Notes under the pieces: model-generated
The model's input: the letters and a program-made list of their open reading frames with translations, nothing else
The model's database searches: none
Told to the model about the DNA's origin: nothing
Translations under genes and position numbers: made by a program
NCBI GenBank assembly: GCA_963995505.1
Contig: OZ023188.1
Location: 17,621,912-17,685,911 of the forward strand
DNA from: Hypericum androsaemum
Lineage: Eukaryota; Streptophyta; Magnoliopsida; Malpighiales; Hypericaceae
DNA: 64,000 nucleotides
Reading direction: 5' to 3'
Shown here: positions 11,445 through 21,138 of the stretch, one piece after another
How the letters are laid out: each line of letters starts with the position of its first letter
Numbering within the stretch: the stretch's first letter is position 1

Positions 11445-12305
11445 GGGAAAAGTCCACTTTAGTACCCTGTAGTATCGCAAAAAATCAAGTCAGTACCCTG
11501 TGGTTTAAAACGTATCAATTGAGTCATACTTATTCCAATTAACATCAATTAGAGGCCCGGGCAACTGCCCGGACCTGCCCGAACCAACCCGACCCCTGCC
11601 CGAACTACGTGGCCAGCCACGTCACCCAATTTTGATGACGTGGCGCCACGTGGACATCCTCCTCCTCCCCTCCTCCTCCTCCGCGTCCTCCTCCTCCTCC
11701 CCCCGCGTCCTCCTCCTCCTCCTCCTACTCCTCCCCCTGCGTCCTCCTCCTCCTCCCCCCGCGTCCTCCTCCTCCTCCTCCTCCCCCCGCGTCCTCCTCC
11801 TCCTCCTCCTCCCCCCGCGTCCTCCTCCTCCTCCTCCCCCCGCGTTCTCCTCCTCCTCCTCCTCCCCCCGCGTCCTCCTCCCCCCGCGTCCTCCTCCTCC
11901 CCCCGCGTTCTCCTCCTCCTCCTCCTCCTCCTCCCCGCGTCCTCCTCCTCCTCCTCCTCCCCCCGCGTCCTCCTCCTCCTCCTCTTCCTCCTCCCCCCGC
12001 GTTCTCCTCCTCCTCCTCCTCCTCCCCCCGCGTCCTCCTCCTCCTCCTCCTCCCCGCGTCCTCCTCCTCCTCCCCGCGTCCTCCTCCTCCTCCTCTCCAC
12101 GTGGCGCCACGTCATCAAAATTGGGTGACGTGGCTGGCCACGTAGTTCGGGCAGGGGTCGGGTTGGTTCGGGCAGGTCCGGGCAGCTGCCCGGGCCTCTA
12201 ATTGATGTTAATTGGAATAAGTATGACTCAATTGATACGTTTTAAACCACAGAGTACTGACTTGATTTTTCGCGATACCACAGGGTACTAAAGTGGACTT
12301 TTCCC
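11445..12305. mobile_element. Foldback Mutator-like element, copy 1 (CTC-array core)
   Basis: An 861-bp insertion bounded by the 9-bp duplication TTTTAACAA (11436-11444 and 12306-12314). Termini start GGGAAAAGTCCACTTT and are inverted over about 207 bp on each side (11445-11651 and 12099-12305), including GC-rich GGGCAACTGCCCGG-like and G-box-like ACGTGGC palindromes. The core, 11652-12098, is a pyrimidine array of CTC triplets punctuated by CCCCGCGTC. A 9-bp duplication with long TIRs is the signature of Mutator-like elements. No transposase is present, so it is non-autonomous. It could form a very long hairpin. Confidence 0.88.
11652..12098. repeat. (CTC)n array with CCCCGCGTC spacers
   Basis: This is a strand-asymmetric pyrimidine-rich minisatellite of about 447 bp. 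Units vary from about 9 to 27 bp and share the form (CTC)2-8 followed by CCCCCGCGT or CCCCGCGT. The long open frames here on both strands are by-products of the 3-base periodicity and are not genes. Confidence 0.95.
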
Positions 12306-12314
12306 TTTTAACAA

Positions 12315-13060
12315 TGCCATATTTATGAAAAACATTTACCATCGAAAACCATATTCAACTTAATAAATTAATTGATCACGAATAATTTTTAATAATAATC
12401 ATTCTCATTAATTAACCCAATTTTTTAAATAATAATCAAGGTACGGAGTTTAAAGTTTAGACTTTGAATTACTTCCTAAAATAATAGACTAAAAGAATAA
12501 CGGTACAAAAATTCTGCCCAAAAGAACTAATTGCCTTAGACGGCCAACTATCACAACTCACGTCAATTTCTCTCTCGCCTGCGCTCAACCCAACACAATT
12601 AAATAGTTTTCACCACTATAACAATCCACCCTAAATTAGATTACAGAATAAACAATTAATTTTTCTCTCATCTACATACATATATTACTTATACGAATTT
12701 TCATAGAAAATATAAAAATTAAATTTTATACACATTAAAAATATTAGGCTCAATTTATTGAGAATTAAAAATATAAATTTTTTAGTTTTATCGAATAATA
12801 TTGTGGCAAGTGTAATTAAACCAAATTGAAAAGAAATTTTTTTTTATTGGCCAGCCCTTGTGCCACAGCCCGAGCGGCCCTTAACATTTAGTTTACATTT
12901 ATTTTTTATTTTGTCTTATTATGTTGGGGCGGCCCGGGGCCGTGATAGTGCATAGCCTTACGTGTATAGCAACAGTTGGTTCACAATACCATGGGCCCGC
13001 ATCGGCCCATCAACGTCATTTTACAAGTTCCGTTTTTATTCGCGAACACCGACTTCCTAA
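12315..13060. other. Intergenic, AT-rich
   Basis: Apart from a GC-rich patch near 12850-12990 (gcggcccggggccg), nothing is recognised. Confidence 0.45.
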
Positions 13061-13069
13061 ATAGGAAAA

Positions 13070-14400
13070 GGGCAAATTAATGTAGGGTTTCTCATATTTG
13101 ACTAAATCAACGATTTAGTCTCTCGCATTTCAAAAATAATTTTCCCGTTCTCCGTGTTTGATTTTATTATACTCTCAAGTCCCTCGCTTATGTTATCCGC
13201 TTTTTTTCCATTTTTGTCATTGAAATGACCAAAATACTCTTAGAAAAAAAAGTTCTTCTTCTTGATTGGATCCCTTCTCGCCGCCGGCAAACATCACACC
13301 GATTCCGACCAAAAAATAACATACGGTGTTGCCAGAGTCAAGGTCACCGTCATTGTTCCCCTTCCTCTTCCATCGTCTTCTTGTTCTCCCTCCTCTTCCA
13401 TGAACTTATGAGCTCCCAATTAATTCCAACCAAAATACACAATTAATTAAATACACTAAGAACATCACAACTAGTCACAATTAATTAATTACTTCGAAAC
13501 ATCGTCGTTGCCAACAACTGGTCACAGTAATAACGCAGCGCACCTTTCAGAAACCCTAAGATCATCCACTTCCAAATTAGGATCGCGAGAAGTGGCATAG
13601 TAAACTCAAATTGGGATCTCTCTCAAACCATCGGGCGCGCCCAATCGTAAACCCGAAACCCCCACAGCCGCTCGCACCATGGATGGCGGCGACGTCGATA
13701 TGGCCGCTCCTGACACCAACGAAGCGGCAACCGCTTTCTTCTCTCTCTCTATTCAATTTCCTTTTCGAGGCAGAGGCGGACATGGGCGTCGTTGGCATTC
13801 ATTGGACCTCACGGAGCTTGGAATCGGAGGAGCAGAGAAGATGGTGGAGGGTGGGGTTGTCGCCGGAGAAGACCACCGTTCACGGTCGTGCTAGGGAGGA
13901 TTCATCGCCAATACTCCGTTCAACGGTCAAGCCCACCACCACCTCCTTCATCCTCGGCGAGCTCGACCCATCCATGGAGGAGGGTGGGGTTGTCCGACAA
14001 CGACGAGCGTCTGTGAGGCTCAGGACGAGGGCCTGTTCTCCCTCGAGTGGTTCTTCCTTAACCCTCGTCGAACCCATCCAACCCAAACACACAAAGTTTC
14101 ATAAAGGAAGACGATGGAAGATGAATTTTGATCTGCGTTGTTGTTGTCGTTGCTGCCGGCGTTCGGCGGTGGAGCTCCGGTGAGTCGAAGGAGCGGAAGG
14201 AAGAAGAGCAACATTTTTTTATTTTCTAATAATATTTTTGTTATTTCAACGCCAAAACTGAAAAAAAATTGAAATCTGACGTCATCCAGGACCCGAGAGT
14301 ATAACAAAATCAAATATTATGGCGGAAAAATATTTTTTCAAACAGAGGGAACTAAATTATTAATTTAGTCAAATACGAAAGACCTTAAAGTAATTTGCCC
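13070..14400. mobile_element. Mutator-like TIR element, copy A (1.33 kb)
   Basis: The left end GGGCAAATTAATG and the right end TAATTTGCCC are inverted. Subterminal blocks also mirror: TTTGACTAAATCAACGATTT at left against a related block near 14351-14374, and 'gattttattatactctcaag' at left against 'gagagtataacaaaatcaaa' at right. Flanks ATAGGAAAA (13061-13069) and ATTGTAAAA (14401-14409) match at 7 of 9 positions, consistent with an aged Mutator-type duplication. The same subterminal sequence occurs in the elements at 47347 and 56395. The interior (about 13290-14190) is GC-rich with overlapping open frames and may be captured gene material, but I do not recognise a source. It sits directly upstream of the pyrophosphatase promoter. 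Confidence 0.8.
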
Positions 14401-14409
14401 ATTGTAAAA

Positions 14410-15115
14410 TCCCACGGAAACTTCCAAGTTCCACCGGTCCGATCAACCCCAACGTCGCCATCCAACGGTCCAAACTCGCCATATTGACCAGCCGTTGAAA
14501 CGCCTTGGACACTAGTGAAGCAAATTTCCCTTTCCTTCCCGACGCTTCTTCCTCCTCCTCCTGCTTAATATATAAGCTACTAGTGCACTTCCTCTCTCCG
14601 TCCCGAGAAGCTTCCGTTTAGCGCCACCTCCACTTCGTCGGTTACTGTGAGTGTCTCCTCTTCCAACTCTCTTTTTTTTTCCGTCTTTTTCTAAGGTAGA
14701 GTAACCGCTCCTTCGCTCTTCCTTCCCTTCTTTCGGTTACTTATTATCGTTTTTTGCGTGCTTGTTTATTCGCTGGACCGGAGATTAATTAATTTTATTC
14801 CATTTTTCTTGATTGCTGTGTTTTTACCTGATCTCCGATCGCTCTCTAAATTCCGTCCAAGAAATGATTATATGCACTTAATTTTTGTTTTCTATGCATG
14901 TAGTAGCTTGTGAACTGGATTTAGTTGCTAGAAACTCGTGGATTATTGTCCGGAATTCCTTTGTTTCCCCTTTCTGTGCTTTGCTAGTGCGTTTCGGTTT
15001 TCGTGTTAAAATGACCTCAAGAGCCAAGGATCGAACGGATCTCGTGCGTGTTTTGAGGTTGATGAGCTTGGATTTCAAGTGATGTGGTTTGTGTAGTAGG
15101 TGAAGAGGATTCGGT
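14410..15115 (+). promoter_or_regulatory. Promoter, 5' UTR and leader intron of the pyrophosphatase gene
   Basis: A TATA-like ATATATAAGC lies at 14568-14577. About 70 bases on, GTGAGT at 14647 looks like a splice donor, and TAGTAG|GTGAAG at 15099/15100 is a plausible acceptor. This gives a leader intron of about 450 bp ending 16 bases before the ATG at 15116. No long frame is present. The intron call is inferred from signals only. Confidence 0.5.
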
Positions 15116-17148
15116 ATGGCTAACAACGACGGAGGCGAAGCGAGTAGCGGGAAGAGTGCGTTCCCTCATGCTGCGCTCAATGAGAGGATCCTTTCCTCCA
15201 TGTCGCATCGCAGTGTCGCTGCTCATCCCTGGCATGACTTGGAGATTGGTAATTGGAATATTCCGCGGGTTTCGTTGTGCTTGTGGCTGTTGCTATATAT
15301 CTGGCTCAAATCCCTGATAATGTTTTATGTCTCAACAACACTATGCAGGACCTGGTGCTCCGGAAGTTTTCAACTGTGTAAGTTGGTCTTTTCTATTTTG
15401 TTTTCTTTTTTGCTGACTTGGTGGTTTGGTGACTGTTTTAATTGGCGAAGAGAATTTGGTGTGTTTCTACTTTTGCATAGGATGTTTTGATTACAGGCTT
15501 AAGGCCACCCGGATTAAGTCAAAACGTGTAGCAGGATTGTACTAAGCTGTTAATCATCGCTTATCTTGTAAATGCTGATCCTTTTGCCATATACTGTTTT
15601 AAGAATCTCCGTATGGCAGGTAGTTGAAATCAGCAAAGGAAGCAAGGTCAAGTATGAGCTAGACAAAGTTACTGGACTCATCAAAGTACGTTGTCTTGCT
15701 TTTTCTGTTACAACTCTCTTTAAACAAATAAATGAACATGTTGGATCTGCAAGCATGCAATTTGTTCCCCTAAATTCTTTCTGGTCTTCTGTTGTTCTAA
15801 AATTGCTAAGAAAGAATAAACGGGAACCTTGATGTAAATATAACCAGACAAGTCTCTCTTGATGTTCCCAACGGTCATGTTTAGAAATTTGCTAGTTGGT
15901 TCATTTGACATGATTTGCTGGGTCAGCAAAAGATAGCATGTTCAGCAGCTACTTTCATGGAGCGGTAGTTGTTATTCGACAACCACCCTATTTGACTTCT
16001 GAATGCGATTTCTAAATAGAATGAAGTTATTTGTTTAATTGAATGAAGTTATACCTTAAGTACTGGCACTTTGATACATCATCTAGTTCTCTTCCGACTG
16101 CAGCACTATTTGCAATTTGTATCACCTCGAACTTTTTTTTTTCGTGTTTGAGCAAAGAATGTACAGTGATCATGCCTATCAATAGGTTGTCCAGCAAGAG
16201 ATTACTTACTTTTCCCTTTTTCTTCATTTGGTTTGACGTATAAGATATAACAATTGATGCCTTTGTCAATAGGTTGATCGTGTTCTCTATTCATCAGTTG
16301 TCTACCCTCACAATTATGGTTTCATCCCTAGAACTATCTGCGAGGACAGTGATCCTATGGATGTTCTGGTTCTGATGCAGGTACATACTAGCTTTCTCTA
16401 ACAAGTGCTACCTGGTTTTAAATTTTAATGTCCCATTCTGAGATGGCAGATTCTTTTTTGATACAGGAGCCAGTGCTGCCTGGTTCTTTTCTGCGTGCCC
16501 GTGCTATTGGTCTGATGCCTATGATTGATCAGGTAACAGGGTAAAGCAATGCATTCCAAAGTGGGGTTTGCAACTCAGAAGGAAGGTATCTGCAGAAGAA
16601 TTTCTTTCTTCTGTTTACTCGAGAAGAGCTAACTAATTATATTGGTCGGACAGGGTGAAAAGGATGATAAGATCATAGCAGTCTGTGCCGATGACCCAGA
16701 GTTCCGCCACTACACGGACATCAAGGAAATTCCTCCTCACCGCCTGGCTGAAATTCGCCGCTTTTTTGAAGACTGTATCCTTAGACAAGCTCTGTTGTAG
16801 CTTGCTCCCTTTTTTTTGGCTATAAACTAATTGCTTGCATGTTGCTGGATTTCTGCACTATGGTGAACTTCAATCAGCTCGTCTGCTCTCGTCATCTGTA
16901 TAAAGCATGTCCACGACACCACGAATCCTCAACTTGATGAACAGACAAGAAGAATGAGAACAAGAAAGTCGAGGTGGAGGACTTCTTGCCCGCTGCATCC
17001 GCTGTCGATGCCATCAGATACTCCATGTTAGTCTTTCAACCAACTCTCTGTCCTCCATGGACACAGTACTTCCTTTCTAACGGGGATATGCTCTTTCTTT
17101 TGTAGGGATCTATATGCGTCTTACATTGTTGAAAGCCTGAGGCAGTGA
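15116..17148 (+). CDS. PPA: Soluble inorganic pyrophosphatase (family I)
   Basis: Eight exons: 15116-15248, 15349-15377, 15620-15685, 16273-16380, 16467-16532, 16654-16774, 16945-17026 and 17106-17148, giving 215 residues, the usual size for plant soluble pyrophosphatases. The enzyme hydrolyses pyrophosphate to two phosphates in the cytosol and so pulls biosynthetic reactions forward. The family signature DSDPMDV (101-107) carries the metal-binding aspartates. Other conserved parts are [69 protein letters not shown] and [24 protein letters not shown]. All exons join without a stop. Which paralogue (PPA1-5) it matches cannot be told here. Confidence 0.95.
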
Positions 17149-17551
17149 CTTCTTCTCTGTAATGATAGCCAATGGATGTCACATGTATTGATGATTACCT
17201 AGAACCATAGTACCAAGGCTTAAAGACTCATTGCTACGCATGCCTGTTTACATAAAACTGGTGGTGCTTCGAAATGTCGGAACCAGTAGTTGTATCGTTG
17301 CAATAACCGATCTATATAATCCAAATAATCTTTGTACGTTGGGTGCAATCTGTTACTATGTGGTTCTTGGTTAATTTGATTTGCTAAATTAAGCTCTCAT
17401 TTAGGTGAAAGGAGGTCCTTTCCCCAATTGAGAAATAGAATGGACTAATACCAATTGGGCCTCTCTTTAGTCCTCTCTCTCTCTCAACCAACGGAACCCA
17501 CGGCCTAGATTCTAGGAAAGAGACCGATTCGACGCCGGAGAAGAGCGGCGA
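17149..17551. other. Intergenic between pyrophosphatase and gamma-CA fragment
   Basis: This is the pyrophosphatase 3' UTR plus a short promoter-like stretch with a CT-rich run (tcctctctctctctc, near 17473). Nothing else was seen. Confidence 0.45.
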
Positions 17552-17855
17552 ATGGGTACACTCGGGAAAGTGATTTACACCGTTGGATTCTGGATCAAGG
17601 AGACCGGCCAGGCCACCGATTGCCTCGGGACCGCTTCCAGGGCAGCTACCACTTCCAAGAACAACGTAAGCCCTAACCGCTTTCCCGATGTCAGCCTTTT
17701 GAGCTTAATTGCTTTTATTTTATCTCCCTGTAAAGCGGATTTAGTCGAGTGTGGAATCGTTGCAGTGTCGAGGCACCAGACGTTCATCTTCGATAAAGCT
17801 CCGGCGGTGGACAAGGACGCGTTCGTGGCTCCCAGCGCTTCTGTCATTGGAGATG
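17552..17855 (+). pseudogene. Gamma carbonic anhydrase-like gene, 5' fragment with frameshift
   Basis: Exon 1 (17552-17665) starts MGTLGKVIYTVGFWIKETGQ, the conserved N-terminus of plant mitochondrial gamma-carbonic anhydrases, which are subunits of the complex I carbonic anhydrase domain. After CLG the frame slips. The next base frame reads RFQGSYHFQEQ, as expected of the family, so one base has been lost near 17630. Exon 2 (17766-17855) restores family sequence, SRHQTFIFDKAPAVDKDAF then VAPSASVIGD, and ends at a GT donor. The left-handed beta-helix exons with the metal-binding histidines are not found downstream, where a copia element follows at 18205. I call it a truncated pseudogene. Confidence 0.8.
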
Positions 17856-18204
17856 GTTAGGTCGGGCAGGGGCTCTTCCATTTGGTATGGCTGTGTTTTT
17901 AAGAGGTGAGGCTCTTCGGCCACTGGTTTGTTTCCTTTTTAGTTCCCGAATGTAACTAACTGTTGGTCGGTCTTGATTCTTTAACAAATGTTCGGATTTG
18001 AGAATCGAATTAGCGGTTTCTCTGCTGGTGTTCTAGGTTGATGTGTTTTCCTGTTTACTTTTGCGGGTAGTTTTAGCGATCAATCTTGGGGATTCTCTCG
18101 TCTCTTTGAATTTATGTATTGATTCTAGAGGGACATCACTTTGCAGAAAGCTATAATGTTGAATGGCAAGGAATGTGCTAATAATTGAACTATAATATTG
18201 TACG

Positions 18205-18468
18205 TATTATGTATTAATTATTTATGGATTGTTATTTCTTCCCTCCATGTTTTACATGTTCTCTTCCATGATCTCCATAAAGTAAGTTTAGTGGGTTAGT
18301 GGGTTCTTCCATGTTCTCCATCAACCTTCTCCATTTAGTCTATAAATAGAACTCATTGTATTACCATTATAACATATTCTTGATCTATTAATGAGAAGTT
18401 CATATTCTCCTCTCTTACTCTTTTTCTCTCTACTTGTAACTATTGATTATTTCCGATAAAGTTCATAA
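18205..18468 (+). repeat. 5' LTR of the second copia element
   Basis: About 264 bp. It shares TATTAAT-TATTTATGG near the start, 'tctataaatagaactcattg' (TATA-like) and the end 'ttccgataaagttcata' with the LTR at 1841. A promoter-like TATAAATA lies near 18342. Confidence 0.75.
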
Positions 18469-18956
18469 TCCTTTATCAGCACGAAATCTCTACCAAGGTC
18501 TCAATAATTTCTTGAGAAGAATTGAGCTTAATTTTTGTAAGTATTCTTACAAATTTATAATTATTCATTCTTGTTGGATTCTCAATGTTATTGAAACATA
18601 TGATATTTAGTTCTGACTTATAAATGATTTTCTCAAAGAAAATAATTTTTTTTTTTTTTCAAAAATCGGATTTATTTGGTAAAGATTTTTCATGAAAAAG
18701 TCTTTTGTTGTCCTTTCATAAAATGATTAGAAACTTCTGGGGACCTATGTGCAATTGTTCTGTGCACGCGGATTGGGATTATGCCCTTATTCGCACACGC
18801 GAGAAACTGTCAGGGACTGAACTGTAAGTTTACACATTGAACATCGAATTTGTCCTTGCTTGCACACGCGTCAAACTAATAGGTATTAAACGGATATTAT
18901 GGGCGCCAAAAAAAAGGGAACAAAATTACAGATTAGTACTTTATATTTTCTCGTAT

Positions 18957-19424
18957 TTTCAAATAAGGACAGAATATCAATTTAATCATTTGTTGATAAA
19001 CCACGAGGCTCGTCCAACTGGTTATGCTCCATTCCCTGAAGTGAATGCGAAAAAATTTAATTACAGAGGCCGGGGTCGCGGTCGTGGACGTGGTAATGGT
19101 CATGGAGGATATGGTTACTGTGGTGGTAGTTTTAAGAACACGTCCCGCCACCTGAAGTGGGAGAATAAAGAGAAGAAATCAGGAAGAGATGATGACAGTA
19201 GAATAAAAATGGAAAATCCATGCCATCGTTGTGGATGCAAAGGCCACTGGGCTCGTACCTGTCGTGCACCCAAGCATCTAGTTGAGCTTTACCAAGAATC
19301 GTTGAAAGGCAAAAGGAAGGTCGAAACAAATTTTGTCAATGATGTTGGTGGCACCAGCATTGCGAATGTGGATGCTAAAAATGACTTCACTCATTTGGAT
19401 GTGGCTGATTTTCTTATTGAATAA
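18957..19424 (+). pseudogene. Copia gag remnant with CCHC zinc knuckle
   Basis: The frame 18837-19424 becomes family-like from about RTEYQFNHLLINHEARPTGY. A Gly/Arg run follows (NYRGRGRGRGRGNGHGGYGY), then the knuckle CHRCGCKGHWARTC, which fits C-x2-C-x4-H-x4-C, and a C-terminal tail ending THLDVADFLIE. This is the nucleic-acid-binding end of a copia gag. The capsid part upstream is missing or scrambled. Confidence 0.85.
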
Positions 19425-19559
19425 GTAGTTTAATATTCATGTTCTTGTTTTCGTGTGTTCGGTATTTTTTCCTTATCATATTTTTGGTACATGTTTTTAA
19501 TGTAATATTTTCTGTAATTTTATTAATCATGTTTTCGTTGCTCGAATTTAATATACATA

Positions 19560-19834
19560 TTTCTTTCATTATGAAGAGTATGGAATTGACACGAGTTGGC
19601 TTATCTACTCGAGAAATAGATATGTGTTTAGCAGATAGTGTCACAACACACACCATACTTAAGGATGATAAATATTTCCTTCATTTACATATGCAAGAGG
19701 CAAATGTTAGTACTATATCAGGTACTACGAATTTAATTGAAGGCTCCAGAAGAGCTAATTTATTATTACCTGGAAGTACAAATTTTTGCATAAATAATGT
19801 ATTATATTATCCCAATATTAACTTTCCAACTTAA
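19560..19834 (+). pseudogene. Copia protease region, truncated
   Basis: The frame contains IDMCLADSVTTHTI and then SRRANLLLPGSTNFCINNVL, as at the start of the aspartic protease region in this copia lineage. The active-site triplet reads DSV where DSA/DSG is usual. Sequence similarity ends at LYYPNINF. Confidence 0.7.
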
Positions 19835-21138
19835 CTAACTTGCCTACAATCGCTTCCTCCGGATGAATCAAATACGATTCTTAGTTTCGCCAACTCAAGC
19901 CACGTTTGAATGTAACACTTGCAATTTGAGTCCTAATGAAAAGTTATCATCCTCTTAATCAAACAATCAAGCTACACATGAATTAGAAAAATTTACCTTT
20001 CATTATCTCGGTAACTACTTCTTTCAAGTTTCCTATTTTCTTTTTCCTTCGTATAATGGACAGTAAACTTTTCGATCTCGTCTAGTAATTTTCTATATCC
20101 ATTGTTATTAATCAACCTAACCAATCACTCATGAAATTCTTCTTGCTCTGACATAATTGTTACCCGCAAATAAAAGTCATAACTAATAAAGATGAGCTTA
20201 CCGAGACCGGATTGAGTGGGGACTAAAAAAAATTTGTCCACAGGTGGGGACTATATTTTGGACCGTCAGATTTGATTATCTTTAAATCTGATGATCAACA
20301 ACCTATCAGGTGATATTGGTTTGTATGTGAAGTGATATTGGTTTGCAAAATGCTGATTTACATATGAAGTGATATTGGTTTGCATGTGAAGTGATATTAG
20401 TTTACATGTATAGTAATATTAATTTGAGTTAATCCCCATAGATGGGGACTAGTCCAATCTCCACCAAATCTGCCCCGAGCTTACCTAGCTTTCGATTAAA
20501 ATCTTTCTTTATTGTTCCTCCTTTTCATACGTCTTCTTTCTCTCTATCTATTGGTTTCACTTTTGTTTATTCTTTTCGTGCTTGTTTCGGTGAAAAGATG
20601 GAACCAAACAAACTTATATTCCTTCCACCAAATTTCTGCCGCCTCAATTTTTTTTTGACCTTCAGCCCTTTACTTTATTTATTGACATCCACGTTTCTTT
20701 TCCTTGCCACGTATCTTTGCCCTTTTTTATTTAGTCGATTTCCTTTATTTTTCTTATGGTTATCTTTTAGTTTATAGTTATTTTTAATTGTGTCGCTAAA
20801 ACTTATAAGAACCTCTAGGACTTTTAAGAACCTCTAATAATCAGTATCCGATTTACACCTTTCGTCTCCTTTCTTTTTCTTTTTTTTTCGTTAAAATTTA
20901 ACTCAGTTATTATCTTGGTATAATTTATGTTGGCGTCCATCATTCAATTGACACGTTAATTCTTTCCGCATATTTCTAAAGAAATATTTTGGGTCCAAAT
21001 CATATGTAATCTCATTCCAAGAATATCTAACCTTATTCCAACGAATTAGAATTTCTAGGTCTTAAGCATTAGATTTTTATTTTATCGAATTACTTAACAT
21101 ATTTGATTAAATCTAACTAAATTTGATCGATATTACAG
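19835..21138. repeat. Intergenic with short tandem repeat (about 20310-20425)
   Basis: A block of four to five degenerate units of GTGATATTGGTTTGCATGTGAA type lies at about 20310-20425. It is bracketed by related 'gtggggact'/'atggggact' words near 20216 and 20452, possibly a decayed MITE. The rest is AT-rich with long T runs and no recognisable gene. Confidence 0.5.

Larger units (their letters stand above)
18205..19834 (+). mobile_element. Ty1/copia retrotransposon, 5' part (LTR, gag zinc knuckle, start of protease)
   Basis: The LTR at 18205-18468 matches the LTR at 1841-2121. It is followed by a leader containing 'ctttatcagcacg', as in related elements, a decayed gag with a CCHC knuckle, and the start of the protease region. 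Homology stops around 19830, with no integrase or reverse transcriptase after it. Most of gag is also missing, so the copy is internally deleted and 3'-truncated. Confidence 0.85.

Noticed and set aside
11549..12201. Several long ORFs (160-189 codons) on both strands, Ser/Pro/Leu- or Arg/Glu/Gly-rich
   Set aside because: They are products of the CTC triplet array and inverted arms of the foldback element; every frame lacks stops for compositional reasons.
13611..14183. 190-codon ORF as a gene
   Set aside because: It lies wholly inside a Mutator-like element, overlaps other frames of equal quality, and shows no recognisable domain or splice structure.
20310..20425. CRISPR-like regular repeats
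   Set aside because: Units are degenerate and directly adjacent without unique spacers, in a plant genome; it is a simple tandem repeat.
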